Made by a program: the position numbers and the translations under genes. Positions 41,369 through 49,533 of a stretch of DNA of 61,076 nucleotides are shown one piece after another. Origin of the DNA: Pseudomonadota bacterium (GTDB taxonomy: Bacteria > Pseudomonadota > Gammaproteobacteria > Xanthomonadales > Xanthomonadaceae); the NCBI GenBank assembly GCA_023390905.1, contig JAEWBY010000084.1:1-61076 (forward strand), read 5' to 3'. Every line of letters starts with the position of its first letter. The stretch's first letter is position 1. The notes under the pieces are model-generated. The model made no database searches. It was not told where the DNA came from and saw nothing but the letters and a program-made list of their open reading frames with translations.

Positions 41369-41776
41369 TCAGCGGCCCATCGTCAGCGTGGCCAGGGCCA
41401 GTTCCTTGGCGGTGTTGAGCACTTCCACGCCGGCCTGGTAGCCGCGCGAGGCGGAAATGAGGTTGACCATCTGCGCGACCGGATCCACGTCCGGCGCGTA
41501 GACGTAGCCATCCTTGTCGGCCATCGGATGGCCCGGCTCGTAGCGCTTGATCGGCGGCGCCTCGCTCTGCGTGATCTCCTTGACCTGCACGGAGGTCAGC
41601 GAACCGTCGGCATTGAGCGCGCGCGCCTGGAAGATCGGCTCCAGCGGCTTGTAGACGGCCTCGGGCGAGGAGGCGATCGAGTCGGCGTTGGAGAGATTGG
41701 AGGCGATGGTGTTCAGCCGCACGGACTGTGCCTGCAACGCGGAGCCGGCGACGTCGAAAATCGGGAGATTGCTCAT
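41369..41776 (-). CDS. flgC: FlgC, proximal rod protein
   Basis: The 135-residue protein has the rod signature at both ends: PIFDVAGSALQAQSVRLNTIASNLSNADS and VAQMVNLISASRGYQAGVEVLNTAKELALATL. Length is normal. It is 11 bases downstream of flgB and 28 bases before flgD, in one transcription unit. Confidence 0.95.
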   Translation of the reverse strand: MSNLPIFDVAGSALQAQSVRLNTIASNLSNADSIASSPEAVYKPLEPIFQARALNADGSLTSVQVKEITQSEAPPIKRYEPGHPMADKDGYVYAPDVDPVAQMVNLISASRGYQAGVEVLNTAKELALATLTMGR

Positions 41777-41787
41777 GGCCGGGCCTC

Positions 41788-42177
41788 TTATTGACCGGTG
41801 ATGGCGGTGAGCATCGTGCGCACCTTGGATTCGATGAAGCTCAGCGAGGCGCGGTATTCCAGCGCGGCGCGGCCGTAGGCGGCGCGTTCGGTGTCGGCAT
41901 CGACGGTGTTGCCGTCCAGGCTCGGCTGCACGCCTTCGCGTTCGTAGATCTGCGGGCCGAAGCTGAGCGCGTCGATATGGCGCGCATCGGTGGTCTTCAC
42001 CGGCGAGGCCGCCTGCGCCGCCGCGTTCTCCAGCACGGCCTGGAAATTCAGATCCCTGGCCTTGTAGTTGGGCGTGTCGGCGTTGCTGAGGTTGCTCGCG
42101 ATGAGCTGCATGCGTTGCTCGCGCAACGGCAGCGCCGCGGCATGGACGCCCAGGTAATCGGAAATCGGGTTGGACAT
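41788..42177 (-). CDS. flgB: FlgB, proximal rod protein
   Basis: The 129-residue protein contains the FlgB core HAAALPLREQRMQLIASNLSNADTPNYKARDLNF and the C-terminal ALEYRASLSFIESKVRTMLTAI. First gene of the flgBCDEF operon, with a good sigma-54 site 34 bases upstream and GGAG as ribosome binding site. Confidence 0.95.
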   Translation of the reverse strand: MSNPISDYLGVHAAALPLREQRMQLIASNLSNADTPNYKARDLNFQAVLENAAAQAASPVKTTDARHIDALSFGPQIYEREGVQPSLDGNTVDADTERAAYGRAALEYRASLSFIESKVRTMLTAITGQ

Positions 42178-42210
42178 GGCAGGCTCCGGTCGGACCGTTG
42201 CCTGGGCAGG

Positions 42211-42226
42211 TGCAAGGGCTGTGCCA
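42211..42226 (-). promoter_or_regulatory. sigma-54 promoter of flgBCDEF
   Basis: TGGCACAGCCCTTGCA on the minus strand is a perfect -24/-12 element (TGGCAC-N5-TTGCA). The predicted start is ~22 bases before the flgB ATG. Confidence 0.8.
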
Positions 42227-42378
42227 GCAGTGCGCTCCGCGCGCTGCTCCCAAAGTTTGCCGGGGCAAACTTCGGGCCCCGGCTATGTACTTCCAGACCC
42301 CCATTCGCGGCGCTGCCGCGAATCGCCCCCTGACCCAGGGGGCAGTCGCCACTGCAACTCGCCGCCACCCGGCATGCT

Positions 42379-42424
42379 CTCCGGCTACCGGCTACCGGCT
42401 ACCGAGTCCCGTCTCCCGTCTCCC
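42379..42424. repeat. CCGGCTA / CCCGTCT low-complexity repeats
   Basis: Three to four CCGGCTA units followed by CCCGTCT units between cheV and flgB; the same units recur at 56560-56610. Confidence 0.75.
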
Positions 42425-42438
42425 CGCATCACGGCACC

Positions 42439-43392
42439 TCAGGCCGCCTGCTTGGCCGCCACCACTACCTTCAGGCGGTTCAGCACGTAATCGGCCAGTT
42501 CGTGCGGGCTGTACTTGGCGACGAAGGCGTTGGCGCCGACGCGTTCGACCATGGCGTTGTTGAACACGCCCGACAACGAGGTGTGCAGCAGCACGTACAG
42601 GCCGGCCAGGCCGGCGTGGCGTCGGATTTCCGTCGTCAGGGTGTAGCCGTCCATCGCCGGCATCTCGATGTCGGAGATCACCATGGCGTAGCGTTCGGCC
42701 GGATTCTCGCCGGCCGCGTGTATCTGCAAGAGGTGATCCAGCGCCTGCTTGCCGTCGGACAGCAGCGTCGCGCTGACGCCGAGCTGATCGAGCACGCTGC
42801 GGATCTGCGAACGCGCCACCCGCGAGTCGTCCACCACCAGCACCTGCAGCGGCGGGGCGTCGGAGGGCAACGCCATTTCCGGGGCGAGCGGGGCGTCCAT
42901 GCGCGCCTGCGAGATGTCGGCCAGCACGCTTTCCACGTCGATCACCTGGATCAATTCGCCCTGGAAACGCGTGACCGCGGTGAGATAGCTGGCCTCGGCG
43001 CCGAGCTCCGGCGGCGGGTGGATGTCCTCGACCGCGATATTGACGATGCGCTCGACATCACTGACCAGAAAGCCCTGCACCGAGCGGTTGAATTCGGTCA
43101 CCACCAGATAGTTGGGCGCGCGGCTCGGGTCCGGATCGCGCTCGGGATGGCCGATGCTCAAGCCCAGATCCAGCACCGGAATCGAACGCCCGCGCACATC
43201 GGCCGCGCCGGCGAATTCGCTGGGCAGGCCGGGCAACTGGAACAGCGGCGGGCGGCGCAGCACTTCCTGCACCTTGAATACGTTGACGCCAAAAAGCTGA
43301 CGGCCGCCCAGCCGGAACAGCAGCAGGGCGAGGCGGTTGTGGCCGGCCAGGCGGGTGCGCTGGTCGATGCGGTTGAGCAGATCCTGGGTCAT
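42439..43392 (-). CDS. cheV: CheV, CheW-receiver chemotaxis coupling protein
   Basis: The 317-residue protein has an N-terminal CheW domain (~20-165: LLLFRLGGRQLFGVNVFKVQEVLRRPP, IPVLDLGLSIG, GELIQVIDVESVL) and a C-terminal receiver (~183-310: VLVVDDSRVARSQIRSVL, phospho-acceptor Asp241 in VISDIEMPAMDG, and late Lys in FVAKYSP). CheV couples receptors to CheA and acts as a phosphate sink. A FliA-type promoter sits so close to the ATG that the mRNA would start at or near it (see findings). It lies between flgB and the divergent flgA. Confidence 0.94.
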   Translation of the reverse strand: MTQDLLNRIDQRTRLAGHNRLALLLFRLGGRQLFGVNVFKVQEVLRRPPLFQLPGLPSEFAGAADVRGRSIPVLDLGLSIGHPERDPDPSRAPNYLVVTEFNRSVQGFLVSDVERIVNIAVEDIHPPPELGAEASYLTAVTRFQGELIQVIDVESVLADISQARMDAPLAPEMALPSDAPPLQVLVVDDSRVARSQIRSVLDQLGVSATLLSDGKQALDHLLQIHAAGENPAERYAMVISDIEMPAMDGYTLTTEIRRHAGLAGLYVLLHTSLSGVFNNAMVERVGANAFVAKYSPHELADYVLNRLKVVVAAKQAA

Positions 43393-43398
43393 GCAGGC

Positions 43399-43425
43399 AT
43401 ATCGGCGCGGGGGCGGGGGGCTTTA
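43399..43425 (-). promoter_or_regulatory. FliA (sigma-28) promoter of cheV
   Basis: On the minus strand TAAA (43425-43422), N15, GCCGATAT (43406-43399). The predicted start coincides with the A of the cheV ATG at 43392. Confidence 0.65.
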
Positions 43426-43704
43426 GTGCAACGGTGGCTTCCGGGCGTGTGGAAAGCACAAGTTCGGGTATGAACGTAGCCGGGTAAGGCGAAGCCGCAC
43501 CCGGGACTTGATGATGATGATCGGCATCCACACGACCCGGGTGCGGCCGTTGGCCTTGCTCGGGCTAGGCATCCGAATCCATCGCTTCCGCCTTCCTGTA
43601 GGAGAGGCTTCAGCCCCGAATGCTTTCATCGTCGGGGCTGAACGCCCTCCTGCAGAGGCAGGACTGCACGGCTTTTGCTCTGCTCTTGATTTGAACGTGC
43701 CCTC

Positions 43705-43876
43705 AAAGCGAGCCGAGCATCGCAGGCGTGCGGGGCCGCAGAGGCGCCCTTGTCCCGAGCGCAGCGAGTTTGGGCGCCGTGCCCCGCGCGACGAAGCTCC
43801 GGCGAGCGTCGGGCGCAGACGGTTTTGGTTCCTCCGCCAAGACAAAAGGAACTCGCGCAACGCGCGAAAGCTTTTG
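43705..43876. repeat. dispersed xanthomonad-type repeat, copy B
   Basis: Second copy of the element at 38180-38373, same orientation. It lacks the ~20 bases of GAGAAGCGCAGGGCACCG-like text of copy A, and its terminal stem is GTTCCT/AGGAAC (43828-43852). Confidence 0.85.
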
Positions 43877-43990
43877 ATGTTGTGTTGATGTTGCGATCGT
43901 TCCTGTCTCGACATCCAGGACCTCCAGAAAACCCGGGTGCGCCCCGCTTACCGGGCTACGTTCGCTTCCACGCCACACCTGCCCATCCTC

Positions 43991-44006
43991 CGGCACACCG
44001 CTTGCA
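43991..44006 (+). promoter_or_regulatory. sigma-54-type promoter of flgA
   Basis: CGGCACACCGCTTGCA, one mismatch to TGGCAC-N5-TTGCA with correct spacing. The predicted start near 44017 would leave almost no leader before ATG 44019 and supports ATG 44040. Confidence 0.6.
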
Positions 44007-44039
44007 TCCCTCCCACCGATGAACCCACGGACCCTGCCC

Positions 44040-44684
44040 ATGCTGCGTCGATTGATCCTGTTGCCGCTGCTGCTTGCCGCCGTCACGGCCGCTGCCGCCG
44101 ATTTCCAGCCGGTGGACAGCATCCGTCAGGCCGCGATCGCCGCGGTGGCGTCTTCGGGCGAGGCCGAGGCCACGCTGGATCCCAACTTGCGCCTGCCGCG
44201 CTGTGGCGCGCCGCTGGAAGCGCGGGTGCAGAACAGTGCGTCGGTCGAGGTCGGTTGTCCGCAGGGCTGGCGGCTGTTCGTGCCGGTGCGGGTGCGCCGC
44301 AGCCAGACCGTGGTGGTGCTCGCGCGCGGCATCGCGCCGGGCCAGACCATCACCGCCGATGCGGTGGTCACTGAAACCCGCGACGCCGCGCGCCTGAACG
44401 CCGCCGCGCTGAGCGACCCGGCGCAGGCCGTGGGACAGGTGGCCCGCCGCATGCTCACGGCCGGTGCGGTGCTGGGCGCCAATGATCTGGTGGCGCAGCG
44501 GCTGATCCGCCGGGGCGACAACGTCGCGCTGGTGACCCGTCGCGGCGGCGTGGAAGTGCGCGTGGTCGGCAAGGCCCTGGGCGATGCCGGCGAGAACGAG
44601 CGGGTGAGCGTGGAGAACCTGTCCTCGCGGCGCGTGGTGCAGGGCGTGGTCGGTCCCGGTGGTGATGTCTGGATCAGCCGGTAA
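44040..44684 (+). CDS. flgA: FlgA, P-ring assembly chaperone
   Basis: The product from ATG 44040 has 214 residues with signal peptide LRRLILLPLLLAAVTAAAA. An ATG at 44019 adds seven residues but lies at the expected transcription start. FlgA/SAF features follow: LDPNLRLPRCGAPLEAR, VGCPQGWRLFVPVRVRRSQTVVVLARGIAPGQTI, RRMLTAGAVLGANDL and RGGVEVRVVGKALGDAGENERVSVENLSSRRVVQGVV. It aids FlgI ring assembly in the periplasm. It is transcribed away from the other flg genes, next to flgMN. Confidence 0.92.
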   Translation: MLRRLILLPLLLAAVTAAAADFQPVDSIRQAAIAAVASSGEAEATLDPNLRLPRCGAPLEARVQNSASVEVGCPQGWRLFVPVRVRRSQTVVVLARGIAPGQTITADAVVTETRDAARLNAAALSDPAQAVGQVARRMLTAGAVLGANDLVAQRLIRRGDNVALVTRRGGVEVRVVGKALGDAGENERVSVENLSSRRVVQGVVGPGGDVWISR

Positions 44685-44705
44685 GAAAAAATCCCGGGAC
44701 AGCCC

Positions 44706-44732
44706 TAAAGTCCCCGCCGGGGCGGCCGATAC
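44706..44732 (+). promoter_or_regulatory. FliA (sigma-28) promoter 1 of flgM
   Basis: TAAA (44706-44709), N15, GCCGATAC (44725-44732), a close match to TAAA-N15-GCCGATAA. Confidence 0.7.
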
Positions 44733-44796
44733 CGGACAGGCAGGGAAGCGATACGCACGGAATCCACGCAGAACATAAATTTGTGCAATCCGTCAC

Positions 44797-44823
44797 TAAA
44801 GCTTCCGCGGTGACGGCCGATAA
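44797..44823 (+). promoter_or_regulatory. FliA (sigma-28) promoter 2 of flgM
   Basis: TAAA (44797-44800), N15, GCCGATAA (44816-44823): a perfect consensus match, 31 bases before the flgM ATG. Confidence 0.85.
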
Positions 44824-44853
44824 CCCCTTTGAACCCGCAACAGGTAGACCGAA

Positions 44854-45162
44854 ATGAGCCAGAAAATCGAAGGCACCACGCCTTCTGCCATCCGCACCAC
44901 CGGTCCTGTCGGTGGCAAGGTGGCGGCATCCGGCGCCGAGCGCTCCCGTCCGGTCGAGGCCAGCGCTGGCGGCGACAGCCTCAAGCTGACCGGCGAAGCC
45001 ACCAGCCTGCAGGCCCTGCAGCGCGAACTGTCCTCGGCCTCGGCCATCGACACCGCGCGCGTGCAGAGCATCCGCGATGCATTGCAGGCCGGCACCTACC
45101 AGATCAACGCCGAGAAGATCGCCGACGGCATCCTCAGCATGGAACGCCAGCTCGGCCAATGA
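44854..45162 (+). CDS. flgM: FlgM, anti-sigma-28 factor
   Basis: The 102-residue protein has the FlgM pattern: a polar disordered N-terminus (SQKIEGTTPSAIRTTGP), a region rich in Ser/Ala, and C-terminal helices LQALQRELSSASAIDTARVQSIRDALQAG and YQINAEKIADGILSMERQL that bind FliA. Two tandem FliA promoters feed it, so FliA controls its own inhibitor, as is usual. The stop overlaps flgN (ATGA). Confidence 0.93.
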   Translation: MSQKIEGTTPSAIRTTGPVGGKVAASGAERSRPVEASAGGDSLKLTGEATSLQALQRELSSASAIDTARVQSIRDALQAGTYQINAEKIADGILSMERQLGQ

Positions 45163-45506
45163 GCGCGGCGATGGAAACATCGCTGGAGCGTCTGGCGTCG
45201 GCGCTGGCCGAAGAACGCCGCGCGATCCTCGAGCACGACATCGAGGCGCTGATGCGCTGCACGCAGGACAAGCTCGCCACGCTGCGCGAGCTGGAAACCC
45301 TCGCGCCCGCGGCCAACGAACCATTCGAAACGCGCCTGCGCGAACTGTCCGAAGCCAACCAGGCCAACGGCGCGCTGCTCGCACGCCGCCGCCGGGAAGT
45401 GAACTGGGCCCTGCGCCATCTCGGCCGCAGTGAAAGCAGCGGCGCCTACGACGCGCACGGCCAGACCGATACCGTGCAGCGCAGCCGGCCACTGGCGATC
45501 GTCTGA
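45159..45506 (+). CDS. flgN: FlgN-like flagellar export chaperone
   Basis: The 115-residue protein is a helical hairpin: LERLASALAEERRAILEHDIEALMRCTQDKLATLRELETL followed by FETRLRELSEANQANGALLARRRREVNWALRHLGR, typical of FlgN, which binds FlgK and FlgL before export. A VNWALRHLG segment near the end is conserved in the family. Its ATG overlaps flgM's stop. Translational coupling and position next to flgM support the call. Confidence 0.88.
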   Translation: MSAAMETSLERLASALAEERRAILEHDIEALMRCTQDKLATLRELETLAPAANEPFETRLRELSEANQANGALLARRRREVNWALRHLGRSESSGAYDAHGQTDTVQRSRPLAIV

Positions 45507-45622
45507 TCCGCACGACACCCGCGCGTGCCGCGAGCCTGCGTCGGACTTGGCGCGCTTGCCGCCATCGATGTGCTTGTCGATACTGGTGACCTTGCCATTC
45601 TTGCGTTGCAGGGCCGCATCCC

Positions 45623-46855
45623 GTGACTTTTCCGACCAGTCGCAGCGACGAACCGACGCCCGCATTCGCCGACATTCAGGCGCTCAGCGAATTGATGGAC
45701 GATGGCCTGCTGCTGTGTCGTGGCGAGGGCCGCGGCGTCCATGCCAATGCATCGGCGCTGTCGCTGGTCGAGGAAACCGATGGGCCCGCCGCGCTTGCCG
45801 CGCTGGTGGAACTGGTGCCGATCGAAGCGCGCCGCCAGGCCGTCGCCACCGGCCGCTGGAACGGCGAACTGGCGCTGGCCGATGGCCGCATCCTGCAGGT
45901 CGGCATCTACCACCATCAGGATCCAAACGATGAAGGCTGGCTGCTCGCGTTCTTCCACGACATCAGCGAAGGTCACGCGCGCCAGCAGGAACTGCAGCGC
46001 CGCCATGCACAGCTCCGGCAGACGCTGATCCGCCTGGCCGGCACGCAGGAACAACTGGTGCAGTCGGAGAAGATGGCCTCGATCGGCCAGCTTGCCGCCG
46101 GCGTCGCCCACGAGATCAACAACCCGATCGGCTACGTGCACTCGAACCTGGGTTCGCTGCAGGAATACCTGCACAGCCTGTTCGCATTGATCGAGATGTA
46201 CGAACGCGCGCTGCGTGCGCCGGATCCGAAATCGATGCTGCCGGAGATCGATGACATGCGCGCGCGCTTCGACATCGATTTCATTTCCAACGATCTGCCG
46301 CAGTTGATGGCCGAATCGCGCGAGGGCATCGAACGTGTCACCCAGATCGTGCGCAGCCTGAAGGATTTCTCCTATTCCGGGCGCGACGACTCGTGGAAGC
46401 TGGCCGATCTGCACCACGGCCTCGATTCGACGATCAACATCATCTGGAACGAACTCAAGTACAAGGTCACGCTGGAAAAGCACTACGGCAAGTTGCCGCT
46501 GGTGCAGTGCCGCCCGTCCGAGCTCAACCAGGTGTTCATGAACATCCTGCTCAACGCTGGCCACGCAATCGAGGAACGCGGACGCATCACCGTCACCACC
46601 GGCGCCGAGAGCGATGCGGTGTGGATCGAGATCGCCGACACCGGCAGCGGCATGCCGGAAAACATCCTGCAGAGCATCTTCGACCCGTTCTTCACCACCA
46701 AGCCGGTCGGCAGCGGCACCGGCCTGGGCCTGTCGATCTCCTACGGCATCGTCAAGAAACACAACGGCCGCATCGACGTCAGCAGCACCCCGGGCGAAGG
46801 CTCCACATTCCGCATCACCCTGCCAGTGCGGCAGCCGGACACGAGCCGGGAGTAG
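45623..46855 (+). CDS. PAS-containing sensor histidine kinase
   Basis: GTG start at 45623 gives 410 residues. A PAS-like domain covers ~15-115 (SELMDDGLLLCRGEGRGVHANASALSL), a coiled coil at ~118-150, and a dimerisation domain with the phosphoacceptor His163 in GVAHEINNP. The ATPase follows with NILLNAGHAIE (N box), DTGSGMP and GTGLGLSIS (G boxes). No membrane helices are seen, so it is a soluble kinase; it probably phosphorylates a receiver elsewhere. It lies convergent to a REC-containing gene that could be its partner (inference). Confidence 0.85.
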   Translation: MTFPTSRSDEPTPAFADIQALSELMDDGLLLCRGEGRGVHANASALSLVEETDGPAALAALVELVPIEARRQAVATGRWNGELALADGRILQVGIYHHQDPNDEGWLLAFFHDISEGHARQQELQRRHAQLRQTLIRLAGTQEQLVQSEKMASIGQLAAGVAHEINNPIGYVHSNLGSLQEYLHSLFALIEMYERALRAPDPKSMLPEIDDMRARFDIDFISNDLPQLMAESREGIERVTQIVRSLKDFSYSGRDDSWKLADLHHGLDSTINIIWNELKYKVTLEKHYGKLPLVQCRPSELNQVFMNILLNAGHAIEERGRITVTTGAESDAVWIEIADTGSGMPENILQSIFDPFFTTKPVGSGTGLGLSISYGIVKKHNGRIDVSSTPGEGSTFRITLPVRQPDTSRE

Positions 46856-47025
46856 GGTGCGGGAAGCGGGGAATCGGGATTCGGGAAGCGGGAATAGGGA
46901 TGGGAAAAGCTGGGTTTGGGATTGCGGATTCGCAGGTGTCCGGAGCGGCTCATCGATCCTGCTCTTGCGAATCCCGAATCTCCTGTTCGCTATTCCCGAT
47001 TTCCGTGTCCTGATTCCCGGCCCCA
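46855..47025. repeat. G-run cluster and GGGAATC-type repeats
   Basis: 46855-46920 has a dozen runs of three or four G on the plus strand (units GGGAAGCGGGG, GGGATTCGGG). 46960-47020 holds the related CGAATCC/TTCCCGAT units in the other orientation. Confidence 0.75.
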
Positions 47026-48732
47026 TCACCGATGCGGCAGGTTCTCCCAGGCGTTGAAGGCCTGGCGGATGTGTTCGCGCAGGTCGTCGTCGTTCCAGGG
47101 CTTGGTCAGGAAGCGATAGATCTCGCCGCGGTTGATGGCTTCGGTGACCGTCGCCAGATCGGTGTAGCCGGACAGTACCAGCCGCACGGTGTCCGGATAC
47201 AGCACGCGCACGCGGCCGAGGAATTCGGTGCCGCTCATGTCGGACATGCGCTGATCCGAGAGAATCACCTGCACGTCGTTGGTGGCGAGCAGTTCGAAGG
47301 CATCGTTGACGCTGCTGGCGGCGAGGATGCGGTAGCCGTCGCGGCGGAACAGGCGCACCAGCGAGCGCAGGATGTTTTCCTCGTCATCGAGCAGCAGCAG
47401 CGTGCGATCGGGCTTGGTCGCGGCGAACGCATCGCCGCGCAGGTAGCGACGCCGCAGCACCGCGCCAGCGTCCTCGGCCGACATCGGTTCGCCGAACAGA
47501 TGGCCCTGGAACATGTCGCAGTGATTGCGGCGCAGGAAGCCGAGCTGGATGTCGGTTTCCACCCCGTGCGCGATCACCTTCATGCCGAGCTGGTGGCCCA
47601 TGGCGATAATCGCGCAGGTGATCGCCACCTCGCGCGCGCTGGCCGGCACGCCCTTGACGAAGCTTCGATCGATCTTGATCTTGTCGACTGAAAAACGCAC
47701 CAGCGAATCCAGGTTGGAATCGCCCATGCCGAAGTCATCGAGCGTCAGCCGCACGCCCTCGCGGTGCAGGCTGGCGAGCGTGCGGTGGACCAGGTGCGTG
47801 TCCTTGGCGAGCGCGTTCTGGCGCACTTCCAGCACCACCATCTGCGGCGGAATGCCCGCGGCCTGCATCTGCTCCAGCACTTCCATCACGAAGTCCGGGC
47901 GCAGCAGTTGCAGCGTCGAGACATTGACCGCGATCTCAAAATCGTCGAAGCCCCAGTCGCGCCAGATGCGCGCCTGCCGGAACGCATGCTTGAGCACCCA
48001 GTCGCCGATCTGCACGATGATGCCGAGCTTCTCGGCCACGTGCATGAAGCGCTCGGGCACCAGCACGCCCAGCGCCGGCGAGTGCCAGCGCAGCAGCGCT
48101 TCCATGCCGACCACGCGGCCATCGTGCGCGTTGATCTGCGGCTGGTAGCAGAGGCGGAATTCGTTGTTGTTGATCGCGTTGACGATCTGCCGCGCGATGA
48201 TGCTGTCGCTGCGGATGCTGATCGCCGCATCGCGCGCATAGCGGCGCACCAGGTTGAGGCCTTCATGCTTGGCCTGTCCGACCGCCGTTTCCGCGCATTG
48301 CAGCAGTCCGGTCGCGGTGGTCGCATCCTCCGGGCACAGCGCCACGCCCACCGTCGGCGTCAGGAACAGCGTGTACGGCAGCACCGTCATCGGCAGTTCG
48401 ACCAGATCCCGCACCTGTGCGCCGAATTCCTCCGGCGTCGGCAGCGCCTGGCTGCGCGGCATCGCGATGACGAATTCGTCGCTGCCATGACGCCACACCC
48501 GCGCATCGCTGCCGAGCTGTTCGGACAGCCGCTGGCCGAGCAGCAGCAGGGCCTGGTCACCGACATCGGCGCCCATGTTCTCGTTGATCGAGCGGAAGTG
48601 ATCGATGTCCACGTGCAGCAGCATCAGCGGCGCGCCACCGGCCACGGCCTCCTCGACCATCGCCAGCAACCGCGGGTCGTGGCCGCCGAGGCGCGGAATC
48701 GGCGGGGGGCCGGGGGCGAAGGACGACATCAT
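47026..48732 (-). CDS. degenerate GGDEF-EAL protein with C-terminal receiver
   Basis: The 568-residue protein has a GGDEF domain at ~30-165 with the altered signature GSDEF (83-87), an EAL domain at ~190-430 and a receiver at ~445-560 (TLLLLDDEENILRSLVRLF, ILSDQRMSDMSGTEFL, FLTKPW). In the EAL domain the EAL motif itself is kept (MEALLRW) and DDFG is kept, but the usual ELTE-S is LEVRQN and AEGVET is IAHGVET. The latter loses the glutamate that acts as general base. So phosphodiesterase activity is doubtful; a c-di-GMP-binding effector is more likely. It shares a 4-base overlap with the next gene. Confidence 0.85.
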   Translation of the reverse strand: MMSSFAPGPPPIPRLGGHDPRLLAMVEEAVAGGAPLMLLHVDIDHFRSINENMGADVGDQALLLLGQRLSEQLGSDARVWRHGSDEFVIAMPRSQALPTPEEFGAQVRDLVELPMTVLPYTLFLTPTVGVALCPEDATTATGLLQCAETAVGQAKHEGLNLVRRYARDAAISIRSDSIIARQIVNAINNNEFRLCYQPQINAHDGRVVGMEALLRWHSPALGVLVPERFMHVAEKLGIIVQIGDWVLKHAFRQARIWRDWGFDDFEIAVNVSTLQLLRPDFVMEVLEQMQAAGIPPQMVVLEVRQNALAKDTHLVHRTLASLHREGVRLTLDDFGMGDSNLDSLVRFSVDKIKIDRSFVKGVPASAREVAITCAIIAMGHQLGMKVIAHGVETDIQLGFLRRNHCDMFQGHLFGEPMSAEDAGAVLRRRYLRGDAFAATKPDRTLLLLDDEENILRSLVRLFRRDGYRILAASSVNDAFELLATNDVQVILSDQRMSDMSGTEFLGRVRVLYPDTVRLVLSGYTDLATVTEAINRGEIYRFLTKPWNDDDLREHIRQAFNAWENLPHR

Positions 48733-49394
48733 GTGCCGGCTCCCGCGTCCTCGCGTGCGGGCCAGATCGCGCGCATATGAACGCGCTGCGGCGCGGCGTC
48801 CAGCTCCAGGTGGCCGTGCAGGGCATCGGTGCGCGCGCGCAGCAGGGCCAGCGTCAGCGCATCGGGCGGCGCGCCGTCATGGCTGATCTCCAGTCGCAGG
48901 CGATCGCCCGAGCCATCCACCTCGATCCGCAGATGCGCCAGCGCGGCCTGCGGCTGCAGCAGATCCTGCACCAGCCGGAATGCCGCCAGTTCGATCGCGG
49001 GCTGCGGGCGCGGCTCCATCGCGCTGACGCGCAGTTCGGCCCCGATCTGCCAGCGCGCACGCCAGTGGTCGGCTTCGGCGCGCAGCGAGGCTTCCAGCCC
49101 GAGCGCATCGATCTGCGGCGGGCGCAGCAGGCTGTACAGATCACGCAGGCGTGCGACGGTGTCGTCGGCGATGCGCACGATGTCGCGCAGATCCTCGGCG
49201 CGCTGCGCGGCGTCTTCCTCATCCACGGCCAGGTGCGCGGACATCTTGATCGCCGAGACCGCCTGGCCGATTTCATTGTGGAGCGCGCGCGCCACCTGCC
49301 GGCGTTCATGCTCCTGCCGCGCGAACAGCTCGCGCAGCAGCGCGGCGTGGGCGGGCGGGGCAGGGTCGGCGGCGTCGTGGACCATCATCGGCAA
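48729..49394 (-). CDS. degenerate HisKA_3-type histidine kinase
   Basis: The 221-residue protein has a NarL-type dimerisation helix: FARQEHERRQVARALHNEIGQAVSAI (phosphoacceptor His in ALHNEIGQ). Later text AFRLVQDLLQPQAALAHLRIEV lies where the N box (FRIVQEALTNVxKHA) should be, but the Asn is replaced and no GxG boxes are seen; the rest is short. It therefore may dock and receive phosphate but is unlikely to bind ATP. It sits upstream of the degenerate GGDEF-EAL-REC gene with an ATGA-type overlap and could be its partner. Confidence 0.75.
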   Translation of the reverse strand: MPMMVHDAADPAPPAHAALLRELFARQEHERRQVARALHNEIGQAVSAIKMSAHLAVDEEDAAQRAEDLRDIVRIADDTVARLRDLYSLLRPPQIDALGLEASLRAEADHWRARWQIGAELRVSAMEPRPQPAIELAAFRLVQDLLQPQAALAHLRIEVDGSGDRLRLEISHDGAPPDALTLALLRARTDALHGHLELDAAPQRVHMRAIWPAREDAGAGT

Positions 49395-49480
49395 GGCAGG
49401 CGGCGAAGCAGCGTGCAGCTTATCAAGCCGGCGTCAGGGTGTGGATGCGGCGGCTCCTGCAACACAGCCCGAAAACGAAA

Positions 49481-49510
49481 ACGCCGGGACCGCGTGCGCG
49501 ATCCCGGCGT
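49481..49510 (-). terminator. terminator of the MCP gene at 49534
   Basis: ACGCCGGGA / TCCCGGCGT stem followed on the minus strand by TTTTCGTTTTCGG. Confidence 0.8.
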
Positions 49511-49533
49511 GGTCCGCATCCGGTGCGATGCGA

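Larger units (their letters stand above)
43393..44039. other. cheV-flgA divergent intergenic region
   Basis: No gene is supported in this ~650-base stretch. It holds the cheV promoter, repeat copy B (43705-43876) and the flgA sigma-54-type site (43991-44006). Confidence 0.7.
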
